Source: Candidatus Coprenecus merdigallinarum (GTDB lineage: Bacteria; Bacteroidota; Bacteroidia; Bacteroidales; UBA932). Taken from it: a DNA stretch of 43,756 bases. Numbering within the stretch: position 1 is the stretch's first letter; each line of letters begins with the position of its first letter. The notes under the pieces were generated by a model. That model had not been told where the DNA came from. It worked only from the letters and a program-made list of their open reading frames with translations, and ran no database searches. A program made the position numbers and the translations under genes. The stretch covers positions 1 to 43,756 of the forward strand of contig DVGV01000084.1 in NCBI GenBank assembly GCA_018712545.1, read 5' to 3'. Positions 1 through 7,234 of this stretch are shown in pieces.

Positions 1-267
1 GGCTACGGAGTCGGCTTCACCTCCTTCATGCTCTACATGATGTATTTCGCCGAAGGACCCAGCAAGACCTCCCATTACGCCATCTGCACCGCATTCATGG
101 CTCTCGGCATGATGATACCGGGCATGTTCGCGGGCGCCCTTCAGGAATGGATGGGCTACATCGGCTTCTTCTGGTGGATCATGGGCTGCTGCCTCGTCAC
201 CCTCGCCGTCACCGCACTCATCAAGGTCGACCCTTCCTTCGGCCTCAAGCACAATGGTAAACAGTAA
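1..267 (+). CDS. MFS transporter, AmpG-like, C-terminal part (5' end outside window)
   Basis: The reading frame is open from base 1 to the TAA at 265-267 and gives the last 88 residues of a membrane protein. The text is rich in aromatic and small hydrophobic residues, with segments such as YMMYFAEG, SHYAICTAFMALGMMIPGMF and a final GFFWWIMGCC helix before a short charged tail. This matches the last helices of AmpG-like or related MFS permeases of Bacteroidota, some of which import muropeptides or anhydro-sugars. The downstream periplasmic muramidase (2628-3926) fits a peptidoglycan-recycling role, but the substrate is inferred only from this context and from family resemblance. The start and most of the gene lie outside the window. 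A general sugar MFS permease is the main alternative. Confidence 0.75.
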   Translation, partial: GYGVGFTSFMLYMMYFAEGPSKTSHYAICTAFMALGMMIPGMFAGALQEWMGYIGFFWWIMGCCLVTLAVTALIKVDPSFGLKHNGKQ

Positions 268-292
268 TGTGAAATAGTTCACTTCTTCCGCA

Positions 293-463
293 CACCTTCG
301 GAAGGTGGGATGAAAATGCGGGGAATCTACTCACCTTCCGAAGGTGGGATGAGGGTCAGGCAAGGGAAAGCAGGGCCACAGACGCTGTAGGGCAATTCAG
401 GCAAATGCACACCTTCCGAAGGTGAGACGAAAATGCGGGAAATCTACTCACCTTCCGAAGGTG
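293..463. repeat. Left array: 15-bp palindromes on a 39-bp grid
   Basis: The palindrome CACCTTCSGAAGGTG occurs at 293-307, 332-346, 410-424 and 449-463. Start-to-start steps are 39, 78 and 39 bases, so all four lie on one 39-bp grid, with the slot at 371-385 not recognisable as a palindrome. Intervals are 24 bases. The interval at 308-331 and the one at 425-448 differ at three positions, while the others differ strongly. Most intervals begin with GGATG or a similar purine-rich string. The arms could form a 7-bp stem with a one-base loop, or a 5-bp stem with a five-base loop. The array lies between two co-oriented genes. Function is unknown. Confidence 0.9.
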
Positions 464-518
464 GAAGGAAGTTACAGGGAAATGGCATCACGCCCAGAGC
501 CAAAACAGAAAAGCGCAT

Positions 519-543
519 CGCCGGAAAAGCACCGCCGGAAAAG
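519..543. repeat. Tandem 11-bp direct repeat upstream of the antiporter
   Basis: CGCCGGAAAAG occurs at 519-529 and again at 533-543, a 14-bp period. It sits just upstream of the predicted -7 box at 553-560, so it could be an operator with two half-sites or an activator site. This is inferred from position only. Confidence 0.5.
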
Positions 544-552
544 ATTTTTTCT

Positions 553-560
553 TAAATTCG
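553..560 (+). promoter_or_regulatory. Predicted -7 box (TAAATTCG) of the antiporter gene
   Basis: TAAATTCG resembles the Bacteroidota -7 element TAnnTTTG with one change. It ends four bases before the ATG at 565, so a transcript from it would be leaderless or nearly so. I see no clear TTTG -33 element upstream. Confidence 0.4.
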
Positions 561-564
561 CAGA

Positions 565-2598
565 ATGAACTGGAGTGAACTGAGCCTGCCAATAACCGAC
601 CCGACCTGGATATTCCTGATCGTGCTGCTGATTATCCTGTTCGCCCCGCTGCTGTTCAACCGGCTGCGGATACCGAACATCATCGGGATGATCCTGGCCG
701 GCGTGCTCATCGGCGAGCACGGCCTCAACCTGCTGGCCCGCGACAGCAGCTTTGAGCTTTTCGGCAACGTCGGCCTGTACTACATCATGCTCCTGGCCGG
801 CCTGGACATCAACATGGAGGACTTCAAGCACAACCGCAGGAAGGCCGCCGTCCTGGGTCTGCTCACTTTCTCCATACCGATCCTGCTCGGTCTGATCGTC
901 AACACGTCCCTGCTCAAGTACAGCCTCGCCACCTCCATCCTGCTGGCCAGCATGTACGCCTCCTACACCCTGATTTCCTACCCGATAGTCCTCCGCCTCG
1001 GAGTCTCCCGCGAGAGAAGCGTGAGCATAGCCGTAGGAGCCACCGCCGTCACCGACACCATGACCCTGCTGGTGCTGGCCGTCATGAGCAGCATATTCGA
1101 GGGCAGCTCCAGTGAATCGTTCTGGATAGTGATGGCGTTCAAGGTGATCATGATAGGAGCAGTCATCATCTACTCCTTCCCGAGAATAGCGCGATGGTTC
1201 TTCCGCAAGTACGACGACACCGTCATGCAGTTCATCTTCGTGATGGTCCTGCTATTCGCAGCAGCCGGACTGATGGAAGTGGCCGGACTGGAGGGCATCC
1301 TCGGAGCCTTCCTCACCGGCATCCTGCTCAACCGCCTGATTCCGTCCATTTCCCCCCTCAAGAGCCATCTCGAGTTCGTGGGCAACGCCCTCTTCATCCC
1401 GTTCTTCCTCATCGGAGTGGGCATGCTCATCAACCTCAACGTGATATTCGGACACTGGGGCGCGATCAAGGTAGCACTGGTCATGACCGCCACCGCCCTG
1501 ACCGGCAAATGGATTGCCAGCCTCCTGACCCAGAAGGTCTTCCGCATGGCCGCCACCGAGCGCCGCCTGATGTTCGGCCTCACCACCTCCCAGGCTGCCG
1601 CCACCCTCGCAGCAGCCCTCATCGGCTACGAGATAATCCTCCCCGACGGGAACCGCCTCCTGAACGAGGACATCCTCAACGGCACCATTCTCCTGATTCT
1701 ATTCACCTGCACCGTCAGTTCCCTGACCACCGACCGCACCGCCCGCAAGATAGCGATGGAGGAACCCGTCATCGACCGCGACCCCGACAGCCGGCCAGAG
1801 AAGATTCTCATTCCGCTGGCCAACCCCGATACCGTCAAGGACCTGGTCTGCCTTTCGATGGCCGTGCGCGACCCGCACCTAAGCGACAACCTCTACGCCC
1901 TGAGCATCCTCTACGATACCGACAACTCCAAGGCCGTGAGCACCGCCTCCCGCAACCTGGACAACGCCGCCAGGATAGCCGCCTCCGCCCACGTGGACCT
2001 CAAGAAACTCAGCCGCTACGACCTCAACATCGCCTCGGGCATCATCCATACCGTCAAGGAGCAGGAGATCACCAGCCTCCTCATCGGCCTGAGAAGGGAC
2101 GCCGACAGCCCGATTCTCGGCAACCTGGCCCTCAACCTCCTCAAGAGCCTCTCCTGCGAAGTCCTCCTCTCCCGCCTCATGGTCCCCATCAACACCCTGA
2201 GCCAGATAGTGGTGGCAGTCCCGCCCAAAGCCGAGTACGAAGCCGGATTCAGCCGCTGGGTGGAGCACCTCTGCCGCCTGAGCACCTCCCTGGAGCGCCC
2301 CCTGCATTTCCACGCCCCCCAGGAGACCATTGTCATACTGCAGAAACTCCTCGAGGAGAACAGCCACCGCCTGGAAGCCCTCTATGCCCCCATGGAGGAC
2401 TACAGCGACCTGACCTCCCTCGCCTCCGAACTCGACGACGACAGCCTCCTGGCCGTAGTCAGCTCCCGTCCCGGCTCCATCTCCCACGACAGCTCCTTTG
2501 AGAAGCTGCCCCGCCTCCTCGGCCGCGAGTTCACCTCCTGCAGCCTCATCCTCCTCTACCCCGAGAAATACGATGACTCCGGCCAGGCCCTCAGCTGA
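565..2598 (+). CDS. CPA2-family cation/proton antiporter with UspA-like C-terminal domain
   Basis: The product is a 677-residue inner-membrane protein. Residues about 15-395 form a run of hydrophobic helices typical of the Na+/H+ exchanger fold (PF00999), with the family-like segment RIPNIIGMILAGVLIGEHG near the N terminus. At residues 163-164, where this superfamily carries ND, DD or QD, it has Thr-Asp (AVTDTMTLL), so one acidic residue is kept. From about residue 415 (RPEKILIPLAN) a soluble region resembles tandem universal-stress-protein domains, a common arrangement in Bacteroidota antiporters. The exchanged cation (Na+ or K+) cannot be told from sequence. The ATG at 565 is chosen because a -7-like box ends four bases upstream. 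NamZ follows 29 bases after the stop and may be co-transcribed. Confidence 0.88.
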   Translation: MNWSELSLPITDPTWIFLIVLLIILFAPLLFNRLRIPNIIGMILAGVLIGEHGLNLLARDSSFELFGNVGLYYIMLLAGLDINMEDFKHNRRKAAVLGLLTFSIPILLGLIVNTSLLKYSLATSILLASMYASYTLISYPIVLRLGVSRERSVSIAVGATAVTDTMTLLVLAVMSSIFEGSSSESFWIVMAFKVIMIGAVIIYSFPRIARWFFRKYDDTVMQFIFVMVLLFAAAGLMEVAGLEGILGAFLTGILLNRLIPSISPLKSHLEFVGNALFIPFFLIGVGMLINLNVIFGHWGAIKVALVMTATALTGKWIASLLTQKVFRMAATERRLMFGLTTSQAAATLAAALIGYEIILPDGNRLLNEDILNGTILLILFTCTVSSLTTDRTARKIAMEEPVIDRDPDSRPEKILIPLANPDTVKDLVCLSMAVRDPHLSDNLYALSILYDTDNSKAVSTASRNLDNAARIAASAHVDLKKLSRYDLNIASGIIHTVKEQEITSLLIGLRRDADSPILGNLALNLLKSLSCEVLLSRLMVPINTLSQIVVAVPPKAEYEAGFSRWVEHLCRLSTSLERPLHFHAPQETIVILQKLLEENSHRLEALYAPMEDYSDLTSLASELDDDSLLAVVSSRPGSISHDSSFEKLPRLLGREFTSCSLILLYPEKYDDSGQALS

Positions 2599-2627
2599 CA
2601 GCCCGAGTCCAAAACACATTGTACGAT

Positions 2628-3926
2628 ATGAAATTATCCGGAACATACCATCTTTCCACCACAGCCGCGGTCATCCTCATCCTGACCGCCCTTACCCTCA
2701 TCCCCGCCACCGGCACCGCCCAGACCGTCCTCACCGGCATAGACGTCCTCGAGGCCAACGGCTTCGAGCAGCTGCAGGGCAAGCGCATCGGGCTGGTGAC
2801 CAATCCCACGGGCGTGGACCGCTACCTCAACTCCACCATCGACGTCCTGCACAGCGCCCCGGGAGTGGAGCTGGTCGCCCTCTTCGGCCCTGAACACGGG
2901 GTCCGTGGCAATGCCCACGCCGGCGAGCACGTCGAGGGACAGGCCGTCGACCCCCGCACCGGCGTTCCCATTTTCTCCCTCTACGGCAAGACCCGCCTCC
3001 CCTCCGCGGAGCAGTTCGAGGGCCTCGACGCCATCGTCTACGACATCCAGGACATCGGCTGCCGCTCCTACACCTACATCAGCACCATGGGCAATGTGAT
3101 GAAGGTGGCGGCAATGGAAGGGGTGGAGATGATCATCCTCGACCGTCCGAACCCGCTCGGAGGCCTGAAGGTCGAGGGACCGGGAGTGGACAAGTCCCTC
3201 ATCTCCTTCGTAGGACAATACAACATTCCTTATATCTACGGCCTCACCCCCGGAGAGCTGGCGACCCTGCTCAACGAGGAGGGAATGCTCTCGGTCAAAG
3301 GCTCTGACGGCCGGGACTCCACGGTAAAATGCCGGCTCACGGTCGTGAAGATGGAAGGATGGAAGCGCGGCATGAACTTCGACGCGACGGGGCTGCTCTG
3401 GGTGCCCTCCTCCCCCCACATCCCCACGGTGGAGGCAGCATATCTCTACCCGGCGACCGGCATCCTGGGAGAGCTCGGAACCGTCTCTATCGGGGTGGGC
3501 TACACCCTGCCTTTCGGGATGATCGCCCGCGAGGGGATGGACGCGGACCTGCTGGCCTCGCGGCTCAACTCCCTCTGCCTGCCCGGCATCCTCTTCCGCC
3601 CTATCTACGCCACCCCCTTCTACGGCTCGCTCAAGGGCAGGGAAATCGGGGGAGTTCAGATCTACATCACGGACTTCGGGGCGGCCCGGCTCTCTGAGAT
3701 CCAATTCTATGTGATGCAGGTGCTCCGGGAGCTCGACCCGACGTTCGGGCCCTTCGCCAAGGCATCCGCCTCACAGCTGGAAATGTTCGACAAGGTCACA
3801 GGTTCGAAAGAGGTACGCAGGGTCTTCGGAGAGCGATACCGGTACGAGGACATCTTCAGCATCTGGAACGATTTCGCAGATAAATTTCGGGATGTCTCGA
3901 AAAAATACTATCTTTACGGACTATGA
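2628..3926 (+). CDS. namZ: Exo-beta-N-acetylmuramidase NamZ (GH171, formerly DUF1343)
   Basis: The product has 432 residues: a signal peptide (MKLSGTYHL... to about ATGTAQ) followed by a DUF1343/NamZ domain. Family hallmarks are GKRIGLVTNPTGVD near the N terminus, FGPEHGVRG at residues 86-94 with Glu89, and later YDIQDIGCRSYTYISTM and ILDRPNPLGG. NamZ enzymes remove non-reducing-end MurNAc from peptidoglycan fragments; here the enzyme would act in the periplasm. The ATG at 2628 gives a clean signal peptide. A TTG nine bases upstream is in frame but adds nothing. With the AmpG-like transporter upstream it suggests cell-wall turnover or scavenging. The stop overlaps the start of the next gene (ATGA at 3923-3926), which implies translational coupling. 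Confidence 0.9.
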   Translation: MKLSGTYHLSTTAAVILILTALTLIPATGTAQTVLTGIDVLEANGFEQLQGKRIGLVTNPTGVDRYLNSTIDVLHSAPGVELVALFGPEHGVRGNAHAGEHVEGQAVDPRTGVPIFSLYGKTRLPSAEQFEGLDAIVYDIQDIGCRSYTYISTMGNVMKVAAMEGVEMIILDRPNPLGGLKVEGPGVDKSLISFVGQYNIPYIYGLTPGELATLLNEEGMLSVKGSDGRDSTVKCRLTVVKMEGWKRGMNFDATGLLWVPSSPHIPTVEAAYLYPATGILGELGTVSIGVGYTLPFGMIAREGMDADLLASRLNSLCLPGILFRPIYATPFYGSLKGREIGGVQIYITDFGAARLSEIQFYVMQVLRELDPTFGPFAKASASQLEMFDKVTGSKEVRRVFGERYRYEDIFSIWNDFADKFRDVSKKYYLYGL

Positions 3927-5026
3927 GATACTGTCCGCTCCCATATCTGATATTATTCATGACTTTCGCCGTCCTGACCGCCTGTCAGCGTGACGGCGTA
4001 GGTACTGACTATCATACAGAAGCTTTCGAGTTCTACGGCGAATATAACGGCGCCATCGGCAACAACGGCGAGCACAACTATTTCATCTGTCTGGCAGACG
4101 ACACGTTCGATGCCCAGGGCGCGGCCAAGCCGGGTGCCTCCTATTACTATTTCGACATTTTCTCATCTCCGTCCGTGCCGGGCAGCGACATCACGGTTCC
4201 TCCCGGAAGATACGTGCTCGGAGTGCCGGGAGCCACCAATGTCGGCACATTCACCCCCAACTATTCCCTTTTCGTCGGCAACGACCGCTCCGGGAAACCC
4301 ATCGAACTGACTTTCAGCAACGGTATTCTGAACATAACCCTCACCGAAGCAGGCATGTATGAATTCACTGCCGAACTCACTGACCTCACCGGCATGACCC
4401 ATTACGTACACTATATCGGGCCTGCTGTCCTCTCTGACAACTCCCAGGGCATCATCGACGGATACCAGCCCCTGGCCAGTGACCTCGACATCCAGGCTCA
4501 TGCGGCCAACGCCACTCTCTACGACATGGACGGCCTCGGTGACGGCATCTCCAACGTGATTCTCTCCTTCACCGATATGGAACTGGACGCGGAGGGCTAC
4601 GCAATACCTCCGGGCAGCATCCTCAATATCGACTGCTACATGCGCCTGACTGATGACGGACGCATACCCGCAGGCATCTACGACATAGCGGCCGACTGGG
4701 GACAGCGCGACTCCACCCTCAGCCCCGGCGAGGAGATCAACGGACAGCTCGTAGGCACACTCGTAGAACACTATGACGACAACAGCAACGCTTATCTGGG
4801 TCTCATCACAGAAGGCAGCCTCTACATCATGAATTCAGCCGGGCTGCAGTACAACATCATGTACGTGTTCCACACCGACACCGGCTACGAAATCACCGGC
4901 AACTACAACGGTTCCCTGGACCTGATTACTGCTACCGCAGCCTCAATTGCCAAAGACAGGCCCAGTCTCCACCGTCCCGTACCCTCTCCCCTTACCAGAC
5001 AGCACTACAAAGTCAGAATGCGGTAA
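3923..5026 (+). CDS. Lipoprotein of unknown function with internal duplication
   Basis: The product has 367 residues and begins with a lipoprotein signal (MRYCPLPYLILFMTFAVLTAC, Cys21). I do not recognise a named family. The mature part is rich in Gly, Tyr, Asp and Thr and looks like beta-sandwich material. It seems to contain two related halves: residues about 33-170 (EFYGEYNG ... ITVPPGRYVLG ... SNGILNITLTEAGMYEF) and about 195-340 (GISNVILSFTDMELD ... RIPAGIYDI ... TEGSLYIMNSAGLQYNI ... YNGSLDLI). Its ATG overlaps the namZ stop in an ATGA junction, so the two proteins are likely made together. A role in holding or binding cell-wall fragments is possible but not shown. Transcription probably ends at the hairpin at 5053-5094. 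Confidence 0.75.
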   Translation: MRYCPLPYLILFMTFAVLTACQRDGVGTDYHTEAFEFYGEYNGAIGNNGEHNYFICLADDTFDAQGAAKPGASYYYFDIFSSPSVPGSDITVPPGRYVLGVPGATNVGTFTPNYSLFVGNDRSGKPIELTFSNGILNITLTEAGMYEFTAELTDLTGMTHYVHYIGPAVLSDNSQGIIDGYQPLASDLDIQAHAANATLYDMDGLGDGISNVILSFTDMELDAEGYAIPPGSILNIDCYMRLTDDGRIPAGIYDIAADWGQRDSTLSPGEEINGQLVGTLVEHYDDNSNAYLGLITEGSLYIMNSAGLQYNIMYVFHTDTGYEITGNYNGSLDLITATAASIAKDRPSLHRPVPSPLTRQHYKVRMR

Positions 5027-5030
5027 TACA

Positions 5031-5045
5031 CCTGCCTTCGGAAGG
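5031..5045. repeat. Degenerate relative of the 15-bp palindrome
   Basis: The core CCTTCGGAAGG at 5035-5045 matches the centre of the array palindrome. The bases after it, including ACGAAAGGCG, resemble the flank seen in the left array. It is a single copy placed between a gene end and a terminator. Confidence 0.5.
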
Positions 5046-5052
5046 AATAACG

Positions 5053-5094
5053 AAAGGCGTATGCGCGGCCATGAAGGCCCGGGCATACGCCTTT
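5053..5094. terminator. Bidirectional terminator hairpin between convergent genes
   Basis: AAAGGCGTATGC at 5053-5064 pairs perfectly with GCATACGCCTTT at 5083-5094, giving a 12-bp stem. A nested GGCC/GGCC pair (5067-5070 and 5076-5079) lies in the loop. It sits between the lipoprotein stop (5026) and the susA-like stop (5118), so it can serve both strands. Confidence 0.8.
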
Positions 5095-5117
5095 AAATAC
5101 GTAGGTCTGAGACAGTC

Positions 5118-7067
5118 CTAGAACTGGAGGACGAGGGAGGTCATGCCGGGCACGGCCAGAGGCCCGTTGCTGCGGGAGACGGTCGCTCCGGTGAGGATGT
5201 CGGTGGCAGTGAAGCTGTCGGTGCCGAGGGCTGCGGCTGCAGCGTCGAATATCTCGGCGTAGTGATTCCAGTCGAGGGAGACGGACTCGGTGCCGTTGTT
5301 GATCACTACCATCACGAAGTCCTTGAAATCAGGGGTATAGCGGAAGTACACGTAGGTGTTCACCAGGTCGCCGAAAGGCATGAAGTGCATCAGCTTGCCC
5401 TTGGTCACGGCCCCGGAGGTCTTCCTCCACTGCATCAGGGTGCGGGTGTGGTCGAACATCTCGTTCTGCAGGTCGGTCCTGCCGGCGGAAGTGAAGGCAT
5501 TGACCTTGTCGCCGGGCCAGCCGCCGGGGAAGTCGGTCCTCCACCAGGCGTCGCCCTTGCCCACCATCTCCTCGGGTCCGTGCATCAGAATCTCGTCACC
5601 GTAGTACCACTGGGGCACGCCGCGCATGGTCAGCAGCAGTGTGGTCGCATTCTTCATACGCGCCAGCACGGTTTCGTCGGAATCCTTGTAGGTGCCGAAG
5701 CGGATGGCCGGGCGCTCCATGTCGTGGTTGGTGATGAAGGTCAGCAGGTTGTAGGGGTTGTAGTAGGCAAAGTCGAGGGACACGGAGCCGTAGACGCGCT
5801 TGATGCCGTCGTCGTAGCCCAGGTTCTCATTCTGCACGAATGCCTCGGAGATAGCGTCGGTCAGGGCGAAGTCCATCACCATGGGCAGGTGCGAGGTATA
5901 GCCGTCGGCATTGGTCTTGAAGCCGCCGTCAGCTGTCCTGCAGCCTTCCCAATAGGCTATCTGCTGGGTGTTGTGGAACCAGCACTCGCCCACGAGGGTG
6001 AAGTTGGGGAACTCCTTCAGGATACCGGCAGTCCAGGCCGAGATGTCCTCCTTGCGGGTGTAGGGATAGGTGTCCACGCGGATACCGTCCAGGTCAGCGT
6101 ACTCTATCCACCACACTGCCAGCTGGATGTAGTACTGGAGGCAATAGGGATTGCTCAGGTTCATGTCGGGCATCGAGGTATCGAACCAGCCGGTCACGCA
6201 GGCGTCGATGTCGGTCCGGGCGGCGTGGGGATCGGAGTGTCCGGACATGGCGTAGTTGGAGCGGGTAAATGTCGGATGCTGGTGGATCCAGTCCTGGAAA
6301 GGCAGGTCGTTGAACCACCAGTGAGCGGTGCCGCTGTGGTTGGGCACGATGTCCTGGATGAACTTGATGCCCTTCTCATGAGCGGCGGCTACTAAGGAGC
6401 GGTACAGTTCGTTGGAGCCGTAGCGGGGGTCGATCTGATAGTAGTCCGCGCAGGCATAGCCGTGGTAGGAGTAGGTCGGCTCGTTGTCGAGGGTGATGGG
6501 CGTAGGCCAGATGGCGGTGATGCCGAGGTCGGCCAGATAGTCCAGATGGTCCATGATACCCTGGAGGTCACCGCCGTGACGTCCGCCGGGGAGCTTGCGG
6601 TTGCCCTTCTCGGCGGTCAGGGGCGAGGAGTCGTTCTTCTTGTCCCCGTTTGCGAAACGGTCGGGCATCAGCAGGTACACCACGTCGGAGGAGCCGAAGC
6701 CCACTCTCTCGCGGGAGCCCTCGCGACGCTCGCCTATGCTGTAGGCAAATGTCTCGGTCTTCCCGTCGGGGTAGTTGATGGTAAATGTGTACTCGCCCGG
6801 AGCCAGGTTATCGGCAATCTCGAGATCCACGAACACGTAGTTCGGGCTCTCGGCATAATGCACGGCCTTCACCGTGATCCCGTCAGAGTCCACGGACACA
6901 CCCGCACCCGAAAGTCCGGGGGCGTGCAGCATCAGCGTCAGCGGGGTCTCCATCCCGGTCCACCAGCAGGGCGGCTCCACGCGCAGTCCCTCCTGGCCCA
7001 CAGCTGCGGAAGCCATGGACGACAGCCCCATCGCAGCCAGAATCGTAGTCAGTAAATTTTTCTTCAT
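5118..7067 (-). CDS. susA: Periplasmic GH13 neopullulanase/cyclomaltodextrinase-like (SusA-like)
   Basis: The product has 649 residues: a signal peptide without a lipobox (MKKNLLTTI... to about Ala22), an N-terminal Ig-like domain (about 26-115) of the cyclomaltodextrinase type, and a GH13 barrel. The four GH13 regions are present: DIVPNH (239-244), GIRVDTYPY with nucleophile Asp332, VGECW with acid/base Glu361, and ITNHDMER with Asp449. It should hydrolyse linear or cyclic malto-oligosaccharides in the periplasm after SusC import. It is the last gene of the starch operon. A 167-base gap with the right palindrome array separates it from the gene upstream, so its expression may be set separately. 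It converges on the 3923-5026 lipoprotein. Confidence 0.93.
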   Translation of the reverse strand: MKKNLLTTILAAMGLSSMASAAVGQEGLRVEPPCWWTGMETPLTLMLHAPGLSGAGVSVDSDGITVKAVHYAESPNYVFVDLEIADNLAPGEYTFTINYPDGKTETFAYSIGERREGSRERVGFGSSDVVYLLMPDRFANGDKKNDSSPLTAEKGNRKLPGGRHGGDLQGIMDHLDYLADLGITAIWPTPITLDNEPTYSYHGYACADYYQIDPRYGSNELYRSLVAAAHEKGIKFIQDIVPNHSGTAHWWFNDLPFQDWIHQHPTFTRSNYAMSGHSDPHAARTDIDACVTGWFDTSMPDMNLSNPYCLQYYIQLAVWWIEYADLDGIRVDTYPYTRKEDISAWTAGILKEFPNFTLVGECWFHNTQQIAYWEGCRTADGGFKTNADGYTSHLPMVMDFALTDAISEAFVQNENLGYDDGIKRVYGSVSLDFAYYNPYNLLTFITNHDMERPAIRFGTYKDSDETVLARMKNATTLLLTMRGVPQWYYGDEILMHGPEEMVGKGDAWWRTDFPGGWPGDKVNAFTSAGRTDLQNEMFDHTRTLMQWRKTSGAVTKGKLMHFMPFGDLVNTYVYFRYTPDFKDFVMVVINNGTESVSLDWNHYAEIFDAAAAALGTDSFTATDILTGATVSRSNGPLAVPGMTSLVLQF

Positions 7068-7108
7068 AAATTATTGCTATTTGGTTTTATATATCGTTAC
7101 ACGTTGTC

Positions 7109-7201
7109 CACCTTCCAAAGGCGGGATGTTTTCGGTCTCTCTCCGCCCACCTTCCGAAGGTGAGGCATTTCCGGCCGTTTTCTGCACACCTTCCGAAGGT
7201 G
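7109..7201. repeat. Right array: 15-bp palindromes on a 39-bp grid, inside the starch operon
   Basis: Copies lie at 7109-7123 (degenerate, CACCTTCCAAAGGCG), 7148-7162 and 7187-7201 (both CACCTTCCGAAGGTG). The steps are exactly 39 and 39 bases, as in the left array 6.7 kb away. The two 24-base intervals are unlike each other, although the first begins with GGATG. The array occupies most of the 167-base gap between the GH13 lipoprotein gene and susA, which are both on the minus strand, so it would be transcribed as leader RNA of susA. Confidence 0.9.
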
Positions 7202-7234
7202 GGAAAATGGGAACACGGAAAACGCAGAGCGGCA

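Larger units (their letters stand above)
268..564. other. 297-base intergenic region with palindrome array and promoter
   Basis: This is the longest stretch without a gene. It starts with a weak hairpin (269-282, GTGAA/TTCAC arms) just after the MFS stop. It then holds four copies of a 15-bp palindrome on a 39-bp grid, a tandem 11-bp repeat, and a TAAATTCG box next to the antiporter start. I see no convincing small gene in it. Confidence 0.7.

Noticed and set aside
293..463. CRISPR array
   Set aside because: The repeats are only 15 bp and the intervals 24 bp, some intervals are almost identical, there are few copies, and no cas genes lie nearby.
1194..2501. 435-codon frame inside the antiporter gene
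   Set aside because: Its product is made largely of Arg, Pro and His, typical of a frame-shifted GC-rich gene.
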